Origin: Bacillota bacterium
GTDB taxonomy: Bacteria > Bacillota > Clostridia > Acetivibrionales > JANLFN01
Assembly (NCBI GenBank): GCA_023421675.1
Contig: JAEZTC010000006.1
Coordinates: 124,001-188,000 of the forward strand
DNA: 64,000 bases
Direction of reading: 5' to 3'
Shown: one piece after another, positions 59,703 through 64,000 of the stretch
Position numbering within the stretch: position 1 is the first letter of the stretch
How the letters are laid out: the number at the start of each line of letters is the position of its first letter
Program-made: the position numbers and the translations under genes
The notes under the pieces: generated by a model
What the model saw: only the letters and a program-made list of their open reading frames with translations
Database searches by the model: none
What the model was told of the DNA's origin: nothing

Positions 59703-60275
59703 GTGGGTGATCCGGATGACAAGCTGATATCAAAGTGCAAAAAACATAACAGAGATGCCTTGAATCAGTTGTTTCAGCAATACGAAAACTATATATATAA
59801 AATTTGTTATTATTATTCCCGATCTAATGAAGATGCAATGGATTTGATGCAGGAGGTATTCATCAAGATATACCGTTCCATTGAAGCTTTCAAGGAAGGA
59901 AGCCCTGTTCTGCCATGGATTAAGCGGATCACAGTTAATACCTGCCTCAATTTTATTAGAGGCAAACCACAGACGGTTTCGTTGGATACATCAAATGAAG
60001 ATGACAGTAATGCTTATGAAAATCTTGCAGTATCAAGTGAAAATGTTGAGAGTATTGTTATTTGCAGCGACACCAAAAAACATCTGGAAAACTCAATCCG
60101 TCAACTTCCGGCTGAATTAAGGATGGCTGTTATACTAAGACACGTAAAAGGTATGACCTATGATGAAATAAGCAGATTGATGAAATGTCCTTTAGGAACT
60201 GTCAAAACCTATATATACAGGGGTCGTGAAGCTTTAAGAAAAGAACTTGCTGAAAAAGGGATCTGGGAGGTGTAG
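59703..60275 (+). CDS. ECF-type sigma factor
   Basis: A 190-residue ECF sigma factor. Region 2 covers about 10-85 (LFQQYENYIYKICYYYSRSNEDAMDLMQEVFIKIYRS, LPWIKRITVNTCLNFIR) and region 4 about 130-182 (LPAELRMAVILRHVKGMTYDEISRLMKCPLGTVKTYIYRGREALR). Start is GTG at 59703 after GAGGA. A zinc-finger anti-sigma gene follows after 2 bases. Confidence 0.93.
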   Translation: MGDPDDKLISKCKKHNRDALNQLFQQYENYIYKICYYYSRSNEDAMDLMQEVFIKIYRSIEAFKEGSPVLPWIKRITVNTCLNFIRGKPQTVSLDTSNEDDSNAYENLAVSSENVESIVICSDTKKHLENSIRQLPAELRMAVILRHVKGMTYDEISRLMKCPLGTVKTYIYRGREALRKELAEKGIWEV

Positions 60276-60277
60276 CA

Positions 60278-60724
60278 ATGGAGTGTAAAATAGATAAATA
60301 CCTGCTTTATGAGTACCTTGACAAAACTATAGATCCCCTTGAAAAAATTTTCCTTGAGCAGCATCTTAAGGACTGTATCCAGTGCAGGAAAGACATTACT
60401 CAGATGAAACTGGTGTTATGGGAAATGGATGAAATCAGGGAATCTGAAATAGAAGTTCCTCCAGATATCTATAAAGTGAGGGAAGCAGCCCTGTCTCAAA
60501 TATTTGAAGAAGGCAACAGTAAACTGACGGTTAAGGATGTAGTTAGTTTACCTTTGGAAGGGTTAAAACTGGGCGGTGAAATTCTTAATTGTATTCCTGC
60601 GGTTAAGTCAAGTAACACATTAATTAAGACGGGTGCCAAGTACTCTTCAAAAATTATATCAAGCGCTTCGTCAAAGCTTCTTAGTGGCAGAATAAAAATA
60701 TTGAAATCGAGGACCCAGGAATGA
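60278..60724 (+). CDS. Zinc-finger anti-sigma factor, soluble
   Basis: A 148-residue protein. The N-terminal ZAS-type motif is in FLEQHLKDCIQCRKDI (H-x3-C-x2-C, about 27-36), the fold that holds the sigma factor. Unlike most ZAS proteins it has no clear membrane span; residues 85-148 are a mixed helix region. It may sense a cytosolic or membrane-surface signal. GGAGGTG precedes the ATG. Overlaps the DUF2953 gene by 4 bases. Confidence 0.83.
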   Translation: MECKIDKYLLYEYLDKTIDPLEKIFLEQHLKDCIQCRKDITQMKLVLWEMDEIRESEIEVPPDIYKVREAALSQIFEEGNSKLTVKDVVSLPLEGLKLGGEILNCIPAVKSSNTLIKTGAKYSSKIISSASSKLLSGRIKILKSRTQE

Positions 60725-61365
60725 TAATACTAACAATACTGCTATATGTGGTTATAATTATTGTTGCTTTGATTGCAATAATTCTTGTGATTCCTTTTCA
60801 ATATTCCTGCAGTGGTTTCAAATATGAAAAAACTTATCTTGAAGCCAAGGTAAAGTGGTTATTCGGAGTGTTAAAATTCGGTTTTTCATATGACTCAGAG
60901 ACAGGTGCTTTAAAAGAGTTTCGGGTATTTGGAATAAAGCCGTCATCAAAAGAAAATAAAGAAAGCTCTGTTAAAAAGAAAAACACAAAAAAACAGAAGA
61001 AAAGTTCTGGAAAAGTCGGCATATCCTTGATGAAAGAACTGTTCAAGGAAGGTTTATCAGCTTTTAAGAAAGTATTTAATAAAATCAAGCCAAAGAAATT
61101 TATACTTAGTGCCAAAGTTGGCTTTGATGACCCTTATAATACAGGGGTGTTGCGTGCAGTGTTAAGTATTTTCCATAAAGAGATTCAAAGATATGACGTT
61201 AAAATAGATACTGTTTTTGATGACGAGGTTATAGAAGGCAGATTTCTAATTCAAGGGCGGATTGTGATTGCAGAATTAATTCCGATAGTAATTAAATTCA
61301 TGTTTTCAAGACCTGTAAAAAATATGTTTAAATTAAGAAAGGGGAAAAAAGTATATGCAAACTAA
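60721..61365 (+). CDS. DUF2953 membrane protein
   Basis: A 214-residue protein with one N-terminal span (residues 2-24, LTILLYVVIIIVALIAIILVI) followed by a beta-rich DUF2953 domain (FQYSCSGFKYEKTYLEAKVKWLFGVLKFGF; KVGFDDPYNTGVLRAV; IEGRFLIQGRI). A Lys-rich linker separates the two halves. DUF2953 genes often sit just before gerW in spore formers, so a role in the spore is likely. It overlaps gerW by 11 bases. Confidence 0.85.
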   Translation: MIILTILLYVVIIIVALIAIILVIPFQYSCSGFKYEKTYLEAKVKWLFGVLKFGFSYDSETGALKEFRVFGIKPSSKENKESSVKKKNTKKQKKSSGKVGISLMKELFKEGLSAFKKVFNKIKPKKFILSAKVGFDDPYNTGVLRAVLSIFHKEIQRYDVKIDTVFDDEVIEGRFLIQGRIVIAELIPIVIKFMFSRPVKNMFKLRKGKKVYAN

Positions 61366-61744
61366 TACTAATGCAAACATTAATTCATTATTCGAGAGGC
61401 TGGAAAATTTCCTTAAGACCAGGACTGTTGTAGGTGAAGCTTTCAAAGTTGGAGATACAACACTTATACCTGTAATTAACTTGAGTTTTGCACTTGGTTC
61501 AGGCGGTGGAGAAGGCGATGCAAAAGGGATGAATGGCAATGGAGAAGGTGCCGGAATTGGTGCAAAAGTTACTCCAACTGCAATGCTTGTAATAAAGGGC
61601 GACAGTGTTGAAATGCTTCCTATAAAAAAGAGCAGCAATCTTGAGAAGCTTATTGAAATGGTACCTGAAATAATTGAAAAACTTCCTAATGGATACTGTG
61701 GAAGTAAAAAGGACAATGAAGCAAAGGAAACAAAAGAGGATTAA
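61355..61744 (+). CDS. gerW: Sporulation protein GerW (YtfJ)
   Basis: A 129-residue YtfJ/GerW family protein (NSLFERLENFLKTRTVVGEAFKVGDTTLIPVINLSFALGSG, GAGIGAKVTPTAMLVIKGDSVEMLPIK). A Gly-rich loop lies at about 49-68. GerW is made in the forespore and is needed for normal germination in Bacillus. AAAGGGG precedes the ATG inside the DUF2953 gene. Its presence marks the host as a spore former. Confidence 0.93.
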   Translation: MQTNTNANINSLFERLENFLKTRTVVGEAFKVGDTTLIPVINLSFALGSGGGEGDAKGMNGNGEGAGIGAKVTPTAMLVIKGDSVEMLPIKKSSNLEKLIEMVPEIIEKLPNGYCGSKKDNEAKETKED

Positions 61745-61761
61745 TAATTAAAACTAACCTG

Positions 61762-61786
61762 AAGGGGATTCTCATGAATCCCTTTT
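61762..61786 (+). terminator. Intrinsic terminator after gerW
   Basis: Stem AAGGGGATTC-TCAT-GAATCCCTTT with a T tail. Confidence 0.85.
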
Positions 61787-61859
61787 AGCTATATTTAATT
61801 ATAACGGTAGAAATGCCCTTCTTTTATGTCCTGATGATTTAGGGCACTGGAGGTTTAGT

Positions 61860-62039
61860 ATGGAAAAAGATATTCAAGAAAGCAACATAATGCCGATTTC
61901 TTCTGATATGCCCACTGAAGAGTATGAAAATGACTATAGTTGCTTTGAGTTAAATAAAAATAATAATTCTGAAGGTTATGAGATTACATTTATTGAGTTT
62001 ATAGAACTTTGCAGACTATTTTTTAAGAATGATTTATAA
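61860..62039 (+). CDS. Small acidic protein (59 aa), unknown
   Basis: A 59-codon frame with a strong ribosome site (TGGAGG, 8 bases before the ATG) and an intrinsic terminator 13 bases after the stop, so it looks like a real single-gene unit. The protein is acidic, with a disordered Asn/Glu-rich middle and an amphipathic end (EITFIEFIELCRLFFKNDL). It carries two Cys (28 and 51). I recognise no family. It lies between gerW and a TPR gene; a spore or stress peptide is only a guess. Confidence 0.68.
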   Translation: MEKDIQESNIMPISSDMPTEEYENDYSCFELNKNNNSEGYEITFIEFIELCRLFFKNDL

Positions 62040-62051
62040 TAATTATAGTAG

Positions 62052-62079
62052 AGTACAGGTAAAGCCTGTACTTTTTTTA
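62052..62079 (+). terminator. Intrinsic terminator after the small acidic protein
   Basis: Stem AGTACAGG-TAAAG-CCTGTACT with a run of seven T. Confidence 0.92.
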
Positions 62080-62262
62080 TGCATTCTGCATATTAATTAG
62101 AATTATAAAGATAATCTGAATAACGGGAAGTTAATTTGGAATGCAAGCGGAATATACCTCGATAGAGGAATTTACAGTGTACTTTTGTTGTATAATAATT
62201 TATTTTTGGAAGTACTTTTTATTTTATCATTATCACTCGTATTTTAGAGAGGCATATAATAA

Positions 62263-63165
62263 ATGACGGTTTTTTACAGGTTAACGGGTAATTTATTAAA
62301 AGAAAGATTTCCAGGACTTGCGCTTAGGTTTTACAGACGTGGCTATAATTCGTGCAGTGATAAACAAAACAGTGACCTGCTTCTTGATATGGCTATTTCC
62401 TATGATAAAACAGGTGACTTTGATAATGCTCTAAAAATGTATAATGAAATTATTTCGTTTAATCCAAAGGATGCCAGAGCGTATTATGGAATGGCAGTCC
62501 TTTATGATACAAGAAAAGATTTCTCATCTGCAGTTCAATTTTATAGAAAAGCTATTGAAATAAACCCAGACTACAGCAGAGCACATTTCTTCCTTGCTAA
62601 TGCTTTGGATGAGCTTGGGGAAAAAGAAGCTGCAATAGAAAGTTATAAAAATGTAATCAGAATAAAACCAGAGGATTTTTGGGCACATAACAATCTTGGA
62701 GTTATATACGAAGAAACAGAACGGGATAATGATGCCCTTGAAATGTTCAGGAAATGTATTATCATAAATCCGAATCATTACAAAGCACTTTTCAATATGG
62801 GTGTTATAATGAATAAAATAGGCTATAAGGAAAAAGCAATCGACTATTACAGCCAGTCTATTAACCGAAACCTGAAATACCCATACAGTTACCTTAATCT
62901 TGCGGTCATATATAAGAATGAAGGTAACTATTCCAAAGCTATTGAAGTATTAAGCAGAGGTATACAGAACATAAAAAGTGCGGATTTCCTATATTATAAT
63001 CGCGCATGCTTTAATTCACTTTCAAATAACCTGGAATATGCTATCAAGGATTTACTTATTGCAGCAGAACTCAATCCCAAGTTAATAGAATATATGAAAA
63101 AAGACGAAGATCTTTCTGCTGTCAAATCTTTAGACGCATATAAAAGATTTTTTGAGACCAATTAA
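62263..63165 (+). CDS. Tetratricopeptide-repeat protein
   Basis: A 300-residue protein with about seven TPR units from residue 38 on (e.g. DNALKMYNEIISFNPKDARAYYGMAVLYD, SAVQFYRKAIEINPDYSRAHFFLANALDE, AIESYKNVIRIKPEDFWAHNNLGVIYE). No signal peptide or membrane span, so it is a cytosolic scaffold. The last unit ends at about 275 followed by a short helical cap. Partner unknown. AGAGAGG precedes the ATG; a single-gene unit. Confidence 0.9.
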   Translation: MTVFYRLTGNLLKERFPGLALRFYRRGYNSCSDKQNSDLLLDMAISYDKTGDFDNALKMYNEIISFNPKDARAYYGMAVLYDTRKDFSSAVQFYRKAIEINPDYSRAHFFLANALDELGEKEAAIESYKNVIRIKPEDFWAHNNLGVIYEETERDNDALEMFRKCIIINPNHYKALFNMGVIMNKIGYKEKAIDYYSQSINRNLKYPYSYLNLAVIYKNEGNYSKAIEVLSRGIQNIKSADFLYYNRACFNSLSNNLEYAIKDLLIAAELNPKLIEYMKKDEDLSAVKSLDAYKRFFETN

Positions 63166-63198
63166 AATTAAGTAAAATCTAATAATTAAATAATAATC

Positions 63199-63243
63199 AG
63201 CCTGACCAGATTTGTGATATAAGCAAAAACTGTCAGGCTTTAT
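63199..63243 (+). terminator. Intrinsic terminator after the TPR gene
   Basis: Stem AGCCTGAC / GTCAGGCT with a 24-base loop and a T-rich tail. Confidence 0.7.
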
Positions 63244-63286
63244 TTGTTTATTTGTGATACTATAATCTCGACACGGGGGAATAAAA

Positions 63287-64000
63287 ATGAATTATCCTGA
63301 GCTTATGCAAAAATCTATTGATTTTATTGAACAGAATCTTACAAGTGATATATGTGTAGAGGATGCTGCACGTGAAGCAGCCTGCTCACTGTATCATTAC
63401 CACCGTGTTTTTACAGCGCTTGTTGGTATAACACCAGGTGAATATATTAGAAAAAGGCGCTTTTCATGTGCTGTACATGATATTCTTTTTACTGGTGACC
63501 GTGTACTGGATATTGCTGCGAAGTATGGATATGAGTCTCCTGAATCATTTACCCGTGCATTCCGAAAAGCTTATGGGCAGCCACCTTCCATTGCAAGACG
63601 AATACATTCTGAACTTGAATGTTTTGGTGCTGTTGATCTCAATGAAAGTAGAATTTTAAAGATTATTGGAGGTATTAATGTGAATTATTCCATAATAGAA
63701 AAGCAGTCATTTTTAGTAGCTGGAAAGGGTTTGGTACTTGGTAACGATATTGAATCAAATCAAAAGCGGATACCTGCTTTTTGGGATAAGGTTTGTTCCG
63801 AAAGGTGTATTGAAAGTATTCTAAATGAAAGACTGGTTAACCCGGGAATTACTCTGGGGATATGCCTTGATTTTACTGAAATCGGCGAATTTACCTACTT
63901 TATCGGAGTTGAAGTTGATAAAAAGGAAGATATTCCTGATGGGCTTGAAATTAAAGAAATTCCATCTGCCAAATATGCTGTATTTACTGCAAAGGGTCCT
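63287..64000 (+). CDS. AraC-family regulator with GyrI-like effector domain, incomplete
   Basis: The frame is open to the window end (238 codons seen). An N-terminal AraC DNA-binding domain has two HTH motifs: SDICVEDAAREAACSLYHYHRVFTALVGITPGEYI and RVLDIAAKYGYESPESFTRAFRKAYGQPP (residues about 15-100). A linker leads to a GyrI-like domain (YSIIEKQSFLVAGKGLVL, LGICLDFTEIGEFTYFIGVEV), as in Rob/SoxS-like and BltR-type activators of efflux. The ATG at 63287 follows GGGGGA. Its targets are probably beyond the window. Confidence 0.88.
   Translation, partial: MNYPELMQKSIDFIEQNLTSDICVEDAAREAACSLYHYHRVFTALVGITPGEYIRKRRFSCAVHDILFTGDRVLDIAAKYGYESPESFTRAFRKAYGQPPSIARRIHSELECFGAVDLNESRILKIIGGINVNYSIIEKQSFLVAGKGLVLGNDIESNQKRIPAFWDKVCSERCIESILNERLVNPGITLGICLDFTEIGEFTYFIGVEVDKKEDIPDGLEIKEIPSAKYAVFTAKGP

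Overview
The window looks like chromosome from a low-GC, anaerobic, spore-forming Clostridia. The evidence is AT-rich codon use, strong AGGAGG-type ribosome binding sites, a T-box leader, a GerW sporulation protein, S-layer homology domains, and hybrid-cluster and rubredoxin-type redox proteins. A mesophilic Ruminiclostridium-like host is my best guess, but no marker in the window proves the genus. Genes are densely packed, mostly on the plus strand, with many intrinsic terminators. I saw no insertion sequence, prophage, CRISPR array or rRNA.

Layout. 1-6.2 kb: end of a MocR-type regulator, YjbQ, an EAL c-di-GMP phosphodiesterase, then a T-box leader in front of a rare fusion of a sugar-isomerase TIM barrel with an acyl-CoA ligase, followed by a thioesterase. 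6.4-12.8 kb: a ROK repressor, a three-gene sugar ABC importer and a polyol dehydrogenase. 13.3-15.6 kb: ApbE flavin transferase and a membrane polyferredoxin with an FMN-binding tail. 15.6-18.7 kb: a yjdF-type riboswitch candidate with its gene, and a MarR/MFS efflux pair. 18.9-29.9 kb: an ECF sigma/anti-sigma pair, a Qnr-like pentapeptide protein, metallo-beta-lactamase-fold, HD and GNAT proteins, an SLH/BsuPI surface protein, a GT39-like membrane glycosyltransferase, and a BlaI/BlaR1-like pair. 29.9-32.7 kb (minus strand): glutathione synthesis split into two genes, with an ArsR-type regulator. 33-39.6 kb: two short-chain dehydrogenases, PadR plus a DUF1700-type membrane protein, a chemoreceptor and an azoreductase. 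39.7-49.4 kb: an Rh-type ammonium channel, Hcp, rubredoxin-like and DUF2935 proteins, the NHEJ set (Ku, ligase, polymerase), a ferredoxin, an HcpR-like regulator and an ArsC-like protein. 49.5-56.4 kb: small metal-ribbon proteins, two ABC exporter systems (one with PadR and DUF2812) and an HPr-like protein. 56.6-64 kb: a small zinc-ribbon protein, initiator tRNA-Met, HelD, an ECF sigma/anti-sigma/DUF2953/GerW operon, a small acidic protein, a TPR protein and an incomplete AraC/GyrI-type regulator.

Regulation is the richest layer. Matching 14-bp dyads lie exactly 41.5 bp upstream of the predicted start sites of both hcp and the ferredoxin gene, which defines a likely HcpR nitrosative-stress regulon. 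The ArsR-type gene appears leaderless, with its operator over the -10 box. MarR, BlaI and PadR genes each have clear symmetric operators in their own promoters. The T-box in front of a gene that is not a tRNA synthetase, amino-acid biosynthesis or amino-acid transport gene, and an unassigned three-way-junction-like leader near 21.3 kb, are the best candidates for something undescribed.
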